Of a stretch of DNA of 38,023 nucleotides, positions 25,165-34,056 are shown one piece after another. The notes beneath the pieces were generated by a model, which saw only the letters and a program-made list of their open reading frames with translations, did not search any database and was not told the DNA's origin. Source of the DNA: Clostridiales bacterium (lineage in GTDB: Bacteria; Bacillota; Clostridia; Oscillospirales; Acutalibacteraceae); assembly GCA_022791355.1 (NCBI GenBank), contig JAAVYX010000245.1, forward strand, positions 1-38,023, read 5' to 3'. Position 1 is the first letter of the stretch. Each line of letters starts with the position of its first letter. A program made the translations under genes and the position numbers.

Positions 25165-26547
25165 TTACTGGCCGGTTTTGCCGAGAACATCCTTCTGATA
25201 GTCCTCATACAGCTTCATACCGACCTTCTGGATATAGGCCAAACCGTCGGTAACGGTTGTCTCGCCGCTGATGATCTCGGAACACTTGGTTTCCAGAGCC
25301 TTCTCCCAGTTGGAGTTGATGGGCGCGTTGACCGGACGAGAGATGGAAATCTTGTCATAGATTTCCTCGCGCGTCATCAGAATCTCCTGGATATCCTTGC
25401 GGCAGTTCTCCAGATATTTATCGAAAAGGGCCTGCTTAGAGGGCTTATGCACCTGGTAAACAGGTACCCAAGTCTCGGGATTATCCAGAGCGGTCTTAGC
25501 CTGGATGGCGGCCGAGCCGTCGGTTACAGCCCAGCGGGCGACCAGCCAGCCGCCGTCGGGGTTCTTGCAGCCCTTGGGGATACCATACCACTGCCAGGCA
25601 TAACCGGCGATGGCGGGATCGCCTTCCTTCTCGTCGGGCTTGGGCATGGGAGCGATACCAGTCTTGAAGCTGTTGACCATGTTCTGGGCATAGCCGGTAT
25701 CGGCAATCGCCATACCGACGTTGCCCTCTTCCCATTTGACCTCGCCGGGCAGCTTATCGGCGCCGCCGAAGGAGGCCGGGAAGGACTTCAAGAACTCCAT
25801 GACGTTTTTCATCTCGTCAGTATTGATGTCCGGCTTACCGGTCAGCGGATCCTGGTAGGTAGTGCCGTAGGTCAAACGCCAGTGCTGGAACCACCAGCCG
25901 TAGGAGGTGAAGCCGGCCTGGCTCAGCATGCCGTTGGCGTCGGTCTTATTCAGCTTGGCGGCCATGGTCTTCATCTCAGACCAAGTGGCCGGCGGGGTTT
26001 CGGGATCTAGGCCGTTAGCGTCGAACAGATCCTTGTTCCAGACCAAGCAGGCCACGGAAACGTCGGTATACAGGCCGTAAATATGCTGCTGGCCGTCCTT
26101 GCCCTCATACTTTACGAACATGTCGTACCAGTCGGGCAGATCGCTCTTCTTATAAGCGGGGTCCTTGTCAAAATAGTCATCCAGCGAAACGATCAAATCG
26201 CGGCCCACAGCCTCGCCGAGAGGCGCTTGGGCAGCATTGTTGGTATAGAACATATCGGGCTGGGTGCCGGCCTGAATGGCGGCCGCCAGGGTCATCAGGC
26301 TGTGGTCGGAGGAGGTGGAGTGGTCCAGAACGATGTCCGGATTATCCCGTTCAAAGTTCTGGTAGTAGTCCTCGCCGAATGCTCCCCAAATGGTCACATT
26401 TTTGTTTTCTGGCATAAACTCTTCCATATTGCCGGTGTTGCCGCTGGAGCCATTGTCGTTGTTGCCACCGCAGGAGGAAGCCATAATTCCTGCGCTGACA
26501 ATCATGGCCGCACAAAGCAGCGCGCTGATGATTCTCTTTTTGGTCAC
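25165..26547 (-). CDS. ABC sugar-binding lipoprotein
   Basis: This protein of about 460 residues has a lipoprotein signal (SALLCAAMIVSAGIMASSCGG, split here at the lipobox Cys) and a Gly/Asn-rich linker. It is followed by a type 1 extracellular solute-binding domain: NVTIWGAFGEDYYQNFERDN, then AAAIQAGTQPDMFYTNNAAQ and a C-terminal lobe with KEGDPAIAGYAWQWYGIPKG. It should capture oligosaccharides for one of the two permease pairs. GTG at 26547 is favoured (AAAGGGAT 8 nt upstream); an ATG at 26556 lies inside that ribosome site. The 430-bp gap upstream probably holds its own promoter, though no clear boxes were found. Confidence 0.9.
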   Translation of the reverse strand: MTKKRIISALLCAAMIVSAGIMASSCGGNNDNGSSGNTGNMEEFMPENKNVTIWGAFGEDYYQNFERDNPDIVLDHSTSSDHSLMTLAAAIQAGTQPDMFYTNNAAQAPLGEAVGRDLIVSLDDYFDKDPAYKKSDLPDWYDMFVKYEGKDGQQHIYGLYTDVSVACLVWNKDLFDANGLDPETPPATWSEMKTMAAKLNKTDANGMLSQAGFTSYGWWFQHWRLTYGTTYQDPLTGKPDINTDEMKNVMEFLKSFPASFGGADKLPGEVKWEEGNVGMAIADTGYAQNMVNSFKTGIAPMPKPDEKEGDPAIAGYAWQWYGIPKGCKNPDGGWLVARWAVTDGSAAIQAKTALDNPETWVPVYQVHKPSKQALFDKYLENCRKDIQEILMTREEIYDKISISRPVNAPINSNWEKALETKCSEIISGETTVTDGLAYIQKVGMKLYEDYQKDVLGKTGQ

Positions 26548-26556
26548 GCTTAACAT

Positions 26557-26981
26557 CCCTTTCTAAAATTTATCAATCAACCGATCCGTCTCGGCAGATA
26601 CCAAAACAAATGACAAGCTTCCCCTCTGCCGCTATGCGGCCGCGCCAGGAAAACGGCTGGCAAGGCTGCGTCTGTCATCCAGTAAAACTGAAGAGCCGCT
26701 TATAAAAGCTTGCCGAACCCGTCTTAAACAAACAGTCAAAAAGAGGCCGTCGCTTCTTGGGCCGGAACGCCTTTGCCCTGCAAGACGCATAAACGCATAG
26801 CCAAAATCTGTTCCGACGTCCTGATGGCGCGCGCCACTATAGCGCTTCCCGCCAGGGTCGCCTCCAGAGGTTTGCCAAGGGCCAAACCGGGAGGCCTCAA
26901 GGATAAGGGTATAAAGCCTTGTGAAAATTCAGGCTGAAAGCATACTTTCTATGGCCGGCCGTTCCTTCTAAATTTGCGCCT
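26557..26981. other. 425-bp intergenic stretch inside the locus
   Basis: No gene is seen. On the minus strand there are TTGACT and TATAAG elements, but their spacing (29 bp) is wrong for one promoter. A regulatory role is likely from position, immediately upstream of the binding-protein gene, but no site can be supported. Confidence 0.35.
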
Positions 26982-28256
26982 CTACTGCGCCGTCCCGTCT
27001 CCATGGGCATTCTTCCAATTTTGGAGCATCAGCAGCACGCGGGCGTTGCCGGACTGATTGAGTAAATCCGGGTTTGTGATAACGCCTACCTCTGTGCGCT
27101 TCTTCCACTCAGAATCCAGGAAGCCCCGGAAATCCTTATTGACCGAGCAGGCATGGGCCAGCGCCGTCAAAAAGCTTTTTACATACTTGGGCTCGGAAGG
27201 GTCCGACGCATAGAGCTTTATGTAGCCCTTCAGCAGAGAGGACTGGAACCAGGGATTGTTTTCTCCCGTCGCATAATAAGACTGGGCGGGATCGTCCCGC
27301 GTGATCTCGCCGCCGAAGAAATTGTAGGCGGCCTCGGCCATGGTTTTCGCGTCGGTTAGATAATCCGCCTTGCCCGTTATATCATAAAGCATGGCGGCTG
27401 AGGCGATCATATTGCCGGTATTGTAGGTAAAACGATTTTTATTAATGCTGCCCGAATCCACCATGATATGATCCCACATGACCTTGCTTTGAGGGTCCAT
27501 CAAGGTCTTCTTGGTCCAATCGTAAAGCTTGACCGCCCAATCCAAATACTTTTGCTCCTGGGTAAGCTTATAGAGCTCGGCGGATGCCAAAGCCAAAGGC
27601 GCATTGATGCAGGTGTTTTTACAGGCCTTGTCGGTGCCTATATCGTCCTCTTTCCAGTAGACGCCGCCGCCCTGTTTATCGTCCCAGCCGGAATAGCAGA
27701 ATTCGATGGTCCCCTTGGCGTTATCCAGCCATTTCTGATCGCCTAAGAGGGTATAGGCGTGAATAAATTCCAAAACGACCCAAACGTCGTCGTCATAGAA
27801 GCATTCGGCCTTGCTGGAAACGGGGACACACTGATATACCTGCAAACCGTCGGTCCGCCACTGGGTTCTGTAGTGCTCTACATTCTCCAGGACCTTGACA
27901 TATTCCTCCCGCACGGTCTCATCGTCAGGGCGCAGGGCGAACCATTCGCCGCAGGCCTCCATGTATGACGCATACCCCCACAAAGTAACCGAATCGTCCT
28001 TACTTTGTTCGCTCTTCATCCGGTCATCCAGCTTCCAGAAGCTGCTTTTAAAATACTTCATGACAGCTTCGCCGCGGTCGCCGTAGCCATTGAAATTTTG
28101 AAAATCGGTTATGGCGGTTTCGCTGCTCGTCGCATCGGCGGAGGTCAAATCAGAGGCTTCCGCACTGCTGGACCCCTGCTCGCCCGAAGGCCCGCAGGCC
28201 GCCGTACTAAGGGCAAGCAGCGCGGATATACCAACCGCAGTTAACTTTTTAAACAG
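26982..28256 (-). CDS. GH76 alpha-1,6-mannanase-like lipoprotein (copy 2), start codon abnormal
   Basis: This GH76-type protein of about 424 residues has CFYDDDVWVVLEFIHAY (catalytic Asp pair near 155-157), GGGVYWKEDDIG, NTCINAPLALASAELYK and FTYNTGNMIASAAMLYD. An in-frame TTG at 28148 gives a protein without a signal. Reading upstream, the same frame encodes FKKLTAVGISALLALSTAAC, a good lipoprotein signal, reachable only from CTG at 28254-28256, 9 nt after AAAGGGG. A nearby ATG (28261-28263) is out of frame by one base and meets a stop after four codons. Deleting one T at GTTTAAAAAG would give an ordinary ATG start. So either CTG initiation or a one-base indel is involved. It resembles the cytoplasmic copy at 30111. 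Confidence 0.75.
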   Translation of the reverse strand: MFKKLTAVGISALLALSTAACGPSGEQGSSSAEASDLTSADATSSETAITDFQNFNGYGDRGEAVMKYFKSSFWKLDDRMKSEQSKDDSVTLWGYASYMEACGEWFALRPDDETVREEYVKVLENVEHYRTQWRTDGLQVYQCVPVSSKAECFYDDDVWVVLEFIHAYTLLGDQKWLDNAKGTIEFCYSGWDDKQGGGVYWKEDDIGTDKACKNTCINAPLALASAELYKLTQEQKYLDWAVKLYDWTKKTLMDPQSKVMWDHIMVDSGSINKNRFTYNTGNMIASAAMLYDITGKADYLTDAKTMAEAAYNFFGGEITRDDPAQSYYATGENNPWFQSSLLKGYIKLYASDPSEPKYVKSFLTALAHACSVNKDFRGFLDSEWKKRTEVGVITNPDLLNQSGNARVLLMLQNWKNAHGDGTAQ

Positions 28257-28312
28257 AACGCATAACCCCTTTCAAAATTTCAAGGACAGTTTCACAAAAC
28301 CTGTATTCTCAG

Positions 28313-28350
28313 ATATTGTCCTGGGACAGGGATCTGTCCCAGGACAATAT
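28313..28350 (-). other. Perfect 17-bp inverted repeat between GH76 genes
   Basis: The arms 28313-28329 and 28334-28350 are perfectly complementary around a 4-nt loop. On the minus strand it lies 37 bp after the copy 3 GH76 gene. No strong T tract follows, so it may be a leaky terminator or an mRNA-stabilising stem. Confidence 0.65.
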
Positions 28351-28386
28351 GACTGATATGGCATGAATTTTTCCAGCAGGAATAAC

Positions 28387-30027
28387 TTAGTCGGGAATGC
28401 GGTCAAAGTCCCGGTTGTTCTTTAGGAACTCGGCGCACATGTACATCATACGTGCGGCGGAGCCTTGACTGGTAGGCGTAATATTATTCAGGGTAGGCGC
28501 GTCGCCGTTTCTGAAGTCGGGATTGATAAATCCGTCGATACGTCCGGCGTTTACCGCGCCTACGGCTACCGCGTTCAGCGCAACGCGGGCATATTTCGGC
28601 TCAGCCTGTTTATCCACAGCCTTCTCTACATTGTAAAGCTCAAAAATTCCCTTGACCAGATTGCTGCGGAACCAGCAGCGGTTGGCGTCGCCCTGAGGGC
28701 TGATGGAAGCGAAATAATAACCCTGCGCGCCTTCCGGGGCGTCCTCGCCGCTGGCGCGGATCTTCATCCGTTCGGAGAAGAAGTTCTTCATGCTGCCATC
28801 GGCCAGCTTGCGAGCGGCTTCGTGATAATCCGCTTCGCCCGACATCTGATAAATCTTAGCGCCGGCGCCGATCATACAACCGGTATTGTAGGCATAGAGC
28901 GAGCCGTCCAACTGATAGTTGCCCTTATCGCTGAAGAACCACTTATCCTGGATCAGATCCTTATTCTTATCCCAAAGATTATCCTTCACCCAATTAAAAG
29001 CGTCCTTCGCATGGTTGAGATAGCTTTCGTCGGCCTGGCCGCCCTCCTTGAGAACCTCATACATCTCGGCCGCCGCCCAGGCATAGGGGGCGTTGATACA
29101 GGCGTTCTTCTGGGGCTTTTCGCCTCCCTCGGTACCGGGACGCATCCACCAAATACCGCCGTTCATGGCTTTTTCGGTATCCCAGCTCTCCCAGATAAAG
29201 TTCAGGTTCCGTTTAGCCAAGGTCAGATACTCAGGGCTCTTGAGTAGCTTATAAGCGTTTATCCATTCCAGCGCGATCCAGACGTTATCGTCATTGAAGA
29301 TCTGGGCAGGGCCGCCGCCCTGTACGCAGGCTAGACCTATAGAAGTGGAAGAATTATACCGGTTATCCGTAAACCGGGTCACGTTCTTTAAGAGTTTCTC
29401 ATACTCGCCCTTAGACTGATAGATGTTGGGAGACTCAAAGGAAACGCGGGCGCCCACGCCTTCCATATAGGCGCCATAGGGCCACAGAGTGGTACCGTTA
29501 AAGGTATCGCCAAAATCCTTTAGGTTATCAGCCAGGTTGGTGCCGTTGGCACGCCAGAAGCCGCCTTCAGTAGGATTGTTTCTGTTCATATTCCGAGAGG
29601 TAGCGCTGATGATAGCGTCACCCACCGACTTGTAATCCCGATACTCGTCATAGAAAAACTCATAGGGATTCCCGCCGCTGGAGGGGTCCGAAGGGCCGGG
29701 AATGTCCATGCTGGTGGAGGGAGGAATGACTGAGCTACTGCCGCCGCCGCTAGTAGTGACAACGATAGGCCGCTTAATGAGTTTATAGGGGAACTTAGCG
29801 GCGGTAGGCGAACTAGGCCGCGAGGGCGTCGACGGCTTGGAGGTGGTGGTAGCCGCGCTGGTCGTGGTGGTCGACGCCTTGGAGGGAGTGGACGCCTTGC
29901 TCTGGACAGACGTGGTAGTCTCCGGCTCGGAGCTGTCGTCCGGCACTTGCTCTTCATAATAGCATCCCGCGCCAACAGACAGCATCATGGCCGCAGCCAG
30001 CAAAGCTGTAAGAATACGTTTACGCAT
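28387..30027 (-). CDS. GH76 alpha-1,6-mannanase-like lipoprotein with long Ser/Thr linker (copy 3)
   Basis: This 546-residue protein has a lipoprotein signal (RKRILTALLAAAMMLSVGAGC, Cys22 being the lipidated residue). A Ser/Thr/Pro-rich linker follows (about 35-115), which would lift the enzyme away from the membrane. The GH76 domain contains FNDDNVWIALEWINAY (Asp246-Asp247), GGIWWMRPGTEGGE, NACINAPYAWAAAEMYE and YAYNTGCMIGAGAKIYQ. The start at 30027 follows AAAAGGAG; the frame extends upstream without support. Probable role: surface cleavage of alpha-1,6-mannan. It is the longest GH76 of the set. Confidence 0.88.
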   Translation of the reverse strand: MRKRILTALLAAAMMLSVGAGCYYEEQVPDDSSEPETTTSVQSKASTPSKASTTTTSAATTTSKPSTPSRPSSPTAAKFPYKLIKRPIVVTTSGGGSSSVIPPSTSMDIPGPSDPSSGGNPYEFFYDEYRDYKSVGDAIISATSRNMNRNNPTEGGFWRANGTNLADNLKDFGDTFNGTTLWPYGAYMEGVGARVSFESPNIYQSKGEYEKLLKNVTRFTDNRYNSSTSIGLACVQGGGPAQIFNDDNVWIALEWINAYKLLKSPEYLTLAKRNLNFIWESWDTEKAMNGGIWWMRPGTEGGEKPQKNACINAPYAWAAAEMYEVLKEGGQADESYLNHAKDAFNWVKDNLWDKNKDLIQDKWFFSDKGNYQLDGSLYAYNTGCMIGAGAKIYQMSGEADYHEAARKLADGSMKNFFSERMKIRASGEDAPEGAQGYYFASISPQGDANRCWFRSNLVKGIFELYNVEKAVDKQAEPKYARVALNAVAVGAVNAGRIDGFINPDFRNGDAPTLNNITPTSQGSAARMMYMCAEFLKNNRDFDRIPD

Positions 30028-30110
30028 AGCTGAATCTCCTTTTCCTCTTGATAAATGTGTATATTCCATCGCTCCACGCCTGGAGCATTATGCGCGTGAA
30101 AGACAAAGCC

Positions 30111-31193
30111 TTATTTGCCGTAGGTGTCCTTCCAGGTCTGCACATCGAAGAGCACCCGAACCGTGCCCGACTGATCGAGAATATGCACCTGATCGTCCGC
30201 CATGTCCTTGGATTTCCAATCCTTGTGCACATAGCCGCTGGCGTTCTTGGTATTCTGTACGCAGTAAGAAACGGCCGAGGCAAAGCTCTCGATATATTCA
30301 TCGTTGGGGTCGAAGGGATACAAAGCCATATAACCGTCCAACAACCAGGTCATAAACCAGGGATTGGGGTCGGTGAAATGATAGTCGCCCTTTTCATCCC
30401 AGGAGCCGAAGCCGCCGTTTAAGGCCGACATAGCGGTATTTTTCGCATCGGTCAGATACTTTTCCTCTCGGGTAATATCGTAAAGATGCGCCGCCGCGCC
30501 AATCATGCAGCCGGTATTGTATGTAAACTTCCACTCCTGGATCTTGCCTTCCAAATTGATGTTGTCCCAATACAGATAATCGCTGGGGTCCATCAAATTC
30601 TTCTTGGTCCAGTCGTAAAGCTTAACGGCCCAATCCAGATATTTCTGGTTCTTGGTCTCCTTATAGAGCTGGGCGGAAACCTTGGCCAGAGGCGCGTTGA
30701 TACAGGTATTTTTACTGGATTTGTCATTTTCCTGCCAGTAGACGCCGCCGCCCAGCTTTTCATCCCAGCCGGAATAGCAGAACTCGGTCACTCGTTCGGC
30801 CAGCTTTAAAAAGCGCTTATCCTTTAGAATATGAGAGGCGTTGAGATAAATAATAGCGATCCAAACGTTGTCGTCATAGAAAATGTCGCCGCCGCCGCCG
30901 TTGGCGGCCGCATAGGCCAGATGCCCGTCTTCGCGGCAAACGGTATAGGGGAGAATACCCATCAGCGTATCCAAATACATCTGCTTGGCCTTTTCACAGG
31001 TGGGATAATTCTCCAGCTGAGCGGCCACAGCTTCCACATGTCCGCCATAGGGCCAGAGAAAGGCCTTGGCGGTTCCAATCAGCTTTTCCTTTCCGAAATA
31101 GCCCACCGGATCCCAAAAATCCTTGCGGATGGCGGCCAGTAACTCATGACCGGCAGCCTTGAAATCAAAGTTTAAACAATCAGCGTGACCCAT
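30111..31193 (-). CDS. Cytoplasmic GH76 alpha-1,6-mannanase-like enzyme (copy 4)
   Basis: This 360-residue GH76-type enzyme has no signal peptide; it starts MGHADCLNFDFKAAGHELLA. It contains IFYDDNVWIAIIYLN (Asp107-Asp108), GGGVYWQENDKSSKNTCINA, DWAVKLYDWTKKNLMDPSDY and FTYNTGCMIGAAAHLYD. It follows GH125 by 23 bp, and both appear cytoplasmic, so they probably process imported manno-oligosaccharides together. Cytoplasmic GH76 is less usual than secreted GH76. The ribosome site (GAAGGA) is rather far from the ATG. Confidence 0.88.
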   Translation of the reverse strand: MGHADCLNFDFKAAGHELLAAIRKDFWDPVGYFGKEKLIGTAKAFLWPYGGHVEAVAAQLENYPTCEKAKQMYLDTLMGILPYTVCREDGHLAYAAANGGGGDIFYDDNVWIAIIYLNASHILKDKRFLKLAERVTEFCYSGWDEKLGGGVYWQENDKSSKNTCINAPLAKVSAQLYKETKNQKYLDWAVKLYDWTKKNLMDPSDYLYWDNINLEGKIQEWKFTYNTGCMIGAAAHLYDITREEKYLTDAKNTAMSALNGGFGSWDEKGDYHFTDPNPWFMTWLLDGYMALYPFDPNDEYIESFASAVSYCVQNTKNASGYVHKDWKSKDMADDQVHILDQSGTVRVLFDVQTWKDTYGK

Positions 31194-31216
31194 CGGTTTG
31201 CACCGTCCTTCATCTC

Positions 31217-32512
31217 TTATTTTACAAATTCGTTAACCTTGTCAATCTCTTCGAGAATGAAGTAAGCCAGCAAAGAGTTGGCCCAAGCAAACCATTCTCT
31301 TGTATACACGGTGGGATCGTTGGAATCAAAACCTTCGTGCATCACTTCGGTACCGCCGTCGCAGGCCATGATGGTGTTGAGCACCTTCGCCTTTTCCGCG
31401 TCATCCTTACAGGTCATAGCTTCCATAACCAGAGCGATATGCCAGATATATCCGGGCGGAGTATGGGGGCTGCCGATGCCCTTGGCAAAGGAACCCTCAT
31501 AATAATAGGGGTTTTTCTTAGAAAGAATATACCTGCGCGTGTTCTGGTAAATGGGATCGTCCATATCGCAATAGCCCAAATAGGGCAGAGAAAGCAGACT
31601 GGGTACATTGGCGTCGTCCATAAAGACAGCGTTGCCCTTACCGTCCACCTCATACGCAAACACCTGACCAAATTCGGGATCGTTCACCACGGCAAACTTG
31701 CGTATACCGGTCTCAATCTCATCTTTTAAACTCTTGGCCGAACGGGCCATATCGGCGTTCTGATAAACGCCGGCGTATATCTCTTCCAGATACCCCAGGA
31801 TCACAACAGCAAACATGTTGGAGGGTACCAGATATCCATACACGCAGGCGTCGTCGCTGGGACGAAAACCGGACCAGGTCATGCCGGTATAGGCCACCTC
31901 GGCCCCCATCCCCTCCCGGGGAAGGGTATCGGTCTCAGGACAGTTAAACCGCTGGAAGCGGTAGGGGGAATTTTCCTCGTGATGCTGTTCCACCCGGAAC
32001 AGATCCAGAATCATACCGGTGCTTTTCAGATACTGCTCGTCGAAAATTGAAGCGTCGCCGGTCTTCTTCCAATATTTATAGGAAATCCAGACAGGGTAGC
32101 ACAGCGAATCGATTTCATACTTGCGCTCCCAAATCCAATCTTTATTTTCGTTAAAATTAGTGGCGTCTCCACCGTGTCCCGCGCCGTTGGCCTCCTCGTT
32201 AAAGGCGTTGGCGTAAGGGTCCAAGGCGATATAACGCATCTGCAGCTTAACCAGGCCGGCAATGGCCTCTTTGATGCCCGGGCAGTCGCACACCCGCAGA
32301 TAATGCATGACCTGGGCGCTGGAATCCCGCAGCCACATGGCGGGAATATCTCCCGTAAAAACATATGTACATCCATCGTCATGGATTTTCGTAGTGGTCT
32401 CCAGGGTGGAATAAAAACAGTTTTTAAACATATTACGCAGCTTGGGATTTTGAATGCCCGCCGCGACCTTATCCATTCTTTGACTCAGTTCAGGGAACTT
32501 CACTTCTGACAA
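31217..32512 (-). CDS. GH125 exo-alpha-1,6-mannosidase
   Basis: This protein of about 431 residues carries the GH125 hallmark FTGDIPAMWLRDSSAQVMHY (about 52-71) and other family segments, such as YELDSLCYPVWISYKYWKKT-like EIDSLCYPVWISYKYWKK, TWSGFRPSDDACVYGYLVP and KGIGSPHTPPGYIWHIALVM. GH125 enzymes are metal-independent, inverting exo-alpha-1,6-mannosidases. There is no signal peptide, so it acts in the cytoplasm. TTG at 32512 is the probable start: CCGGGAG (32521-32527) lies 8 nt upstream. The frame runs on to another TTG at 32530 with no ribosome site. It forms a tight pair with the cytoplasmic GH76 gene downstream. Confidence 0.93.
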   Translation of the reverse strand: MSEVKFPELSQRMDKVAAGIQNPKLRNMFKNCFYSTLETTTKIHDDGCTYVFTGDIPAMWLRDSSAQVMHYLRVCDCPGIKEAIAGLVKLQMRYIALDPYANAFNEEANGAGHGGDATNFNENKDWIWERKYEIDSLCYPVWISYKYWKKTGDASIFDEQYLKSTGMILDLFRVEQHHEENSPYRFQRFNCPETDTLPREGMGAEVAYTGMTWSGFRPSDDACVYGYLVPSNMFAVVILGYLEEIYAGVYQNADMARSAKSLKDEIETGIRKFAVVNDPEFGQVFAYEVDGKGNAVFMDDANVPSLLSLPYLGYCDMDDPIYQNTRRYILSKKNPYYYEGSFAKGIGSPHTPPGYIWHIALVMEAMTCKDDAEKAKVLNTIMACDGGTEVMHEGFDSNDPTVYTREWFAWANSLLAYFILEEIDKVNEFVK

Positions 32513-32596
32513 ATCCAACACTCCCGGCAAAATTTTGATGACAGACGCCTAGGGCGCCAACCCTGCCGGGCGTACCGGCGCAGGATGCCAGGCGGC

Positions 32597-32627
32597 GCCG
32601 GCACGCCTGTTTTGCAGACGCGCCGGC
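32597..32627 (-). other. Stem-loop between the surface-protein gene and GH125
   Basis: A 13-bp stem (32627-32615 with 32609-32597, two G-U pairs) has a 5-nt loop. No T tract follows on the minus strand, so it is more likely an mRNA-stabilising or processing structure than a full terminator. Confidence 0.55.
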
Positions 32628-32693
32628 TTACCGTCCGGCCATTCATGATGAACTCAGCTAGAGAAAGTCTTTCCTTGAATCGGCAGGACTTTC

Positions 32694-33911
32694 TTACTTC
32701 TCAGACTTCTCCTCGGGCTTATCCTCAGTCTGCGGAGCGTCAGCCGCCGCCGCGCCGGCGCCCTCGGCAACCTTCTTCTTGCGGAGCACGAACCAATACA
32801 GGCAGAACGCGCCGCCGCCCAGGACGACTACAGCGCCGCCGATAATACCCACGGTAGCGCCCACGTTCATCTTACGGACCGTGTTGGCGCCGCCCTTATT
32901 ATCCTTGTTGGCATTGGCGTTGGCCTTGTTGCCGCTAGCCGTACCGCTTGTCAAAGCGGCCGTATCGGAACCGGTTCCTTCGGGATTCTCACCGTCGGGG
33001 GTTTGACCGTCGGGAGTCTGACCGTCGGGAGTCTGTTCGCCAGGCGTTTGGTCGCCGCCTACGGCGTTGGGGTCAAAATTAGGATCGGTAGGATCGGTGA
33101 TCGTGCCGCCCGGATTACCGCCCGGATTATTATCGTTGCCGCCGGGCTGTTGGGGCTTGGGAAGACTCGTGGTTCCTCCGTCAACAATATTACCCTTCTG
33201 ATCCTCAGGGAAATATTTGGGATTCTCCCAGGAGCAGCCGTCGGCGTTTATCTCATAGATATCGCCGTAAGCAGGCGGGGCCTGGGGAGGCTCCACATAG
33301 TCGGCGTCCAGGTCGATTTTGCTGTAAAAATCGGTATACCAGCTCTCGCCTTCCTCAGAACGCAGGTAGCCGTTCTTAAACTGCTGATAGGCAACCGGAA
33401 TGCCGCCTTCCATTCTCCAATACTGATTGGTGATAGGATCGCTGGTCTGCCAGTTGTTGACGCCGCCGCCCTTGGCGTAATACTCGGCCGCCGCGTCGCG
33501 CATGACGATTACCTCCAGCGTATCGGGATTGGTACAGACAAGCGCCGCCCAATTGTTATAGCTGAAGGAGCCGGATGCGGTAGAATTGCCGCTGTCAAAG
33601 TCCTGGTTGCAAATTTCGTAAACCTGATCGTTCGGGTCCGTTCCAGACCAGTTATGGAGAAACTCGCCGGAAGCGTTGCCGAAGTTAAAATTCCCATCAT
33701 TTTGCTTCTGGGCATGCAACTGGATAGCCCACTGATAGGCCGCTTTATACTTCTGGCTCAATTGATCTTCCTTGCCGGCAAAGCGGCTGGGAAGGCCCTT
33801 TTCGCCAATTGTGCCAACCTCGCTAAGTTCGGCCGCGCCGGCGAAAAGGCCCATAGACAAGGTCGATACAGCCAGTACCGCAGAGACACATGCTGAAACC
33901 AGCTTTTTCAT
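32694..33911 (-). CDS. Membrane-anchored surface protein with LGFP-like module
   Basis: This 405-residue protein has a signal peptide (MKKLVSACVSAVLAVSTLSM) and a module (about 35-220) with GLPSRFAGKEDQLSQKYKAA, NDQVYEICNQDFDSGNSTAS and DPITNQYWRMEGGIPVAYQQ. The last part resembles LGFP repeats of cell-wall proteins. A Pro/Gly/Asn-rich region with a PDGQT repeat follows, then a transmembrane helix (VGIIGGAVVVLGGGAFCLYW), KKK and a charged tail. There is no sortase motif, so it stays membrane-anchored. It is an intact paralogue of the broken dockerin gene at 1984. A role in binding mannan or the cell wall is inference from position. GGAGG precedes the ATG. Confidence 0.75.
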   Translation of the reverse strand: MKKLVSACVSAVLAVSTLSMGLFAGAAELSEVGTIGEKGLPSRFAGKEDQLSQKYKAAYQWAIQLHAQKQNDGNFNFGNASGEFLHNWSGTDPNDQVYEICNQDFDSGNSTASGSFSYNNWAALVCTNPDTLEVIVMRDAAAEYYAKGGGVNNWQTSDPITNQYWRMEGGIPVAYQQFKNGYLRSEEGESWYTDFYSKIDLDADYVEPPQAPPAYGDIYEINADGCSWENPKYFPEDQKGNIVDGGTTSLPKPQQPGGNDNNPGGNPGGTITDPTDPNFDPNAVGGDQTPGEQTPDGQTPDGQTPDGENPEGTGSDTAALTSGTASGNKANANANKDNKGGANTVRKMNVGATVGIIGGAVVVLGGGAFCLYWFVLRKKKVAEGAGAAAADAPQTEDKPEEKSEK

Positions 33912-33943
33912 ATGATTTTCCTCCTAAAACTTATTCGCGTTTA

Positions 33944-33987
33944 CCGCCGGGAGGAGCACCGCAGCGCTCCTCCGGGATTCCCGGCGG
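33944..33987 (-). other. Nested stem-loop between the two surface-protein genes
   Basis: CCGCCGG/CCGGCGG (33944-33950/33981-33987) encloses GGAGGAGC/GCTCCTCC (33950-33957/33966-33973). It lies just before the ribosome site of the downstream gene and may tune read-through or translation. Confidence 0.5.
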
Positions 33988-34056
33988 GCTAAGAGACGGC
34001 GGGTTTCCCGGTTCCGCATCCATACAAATTATAAGGACTGAGAGGAAACGGGAGGG

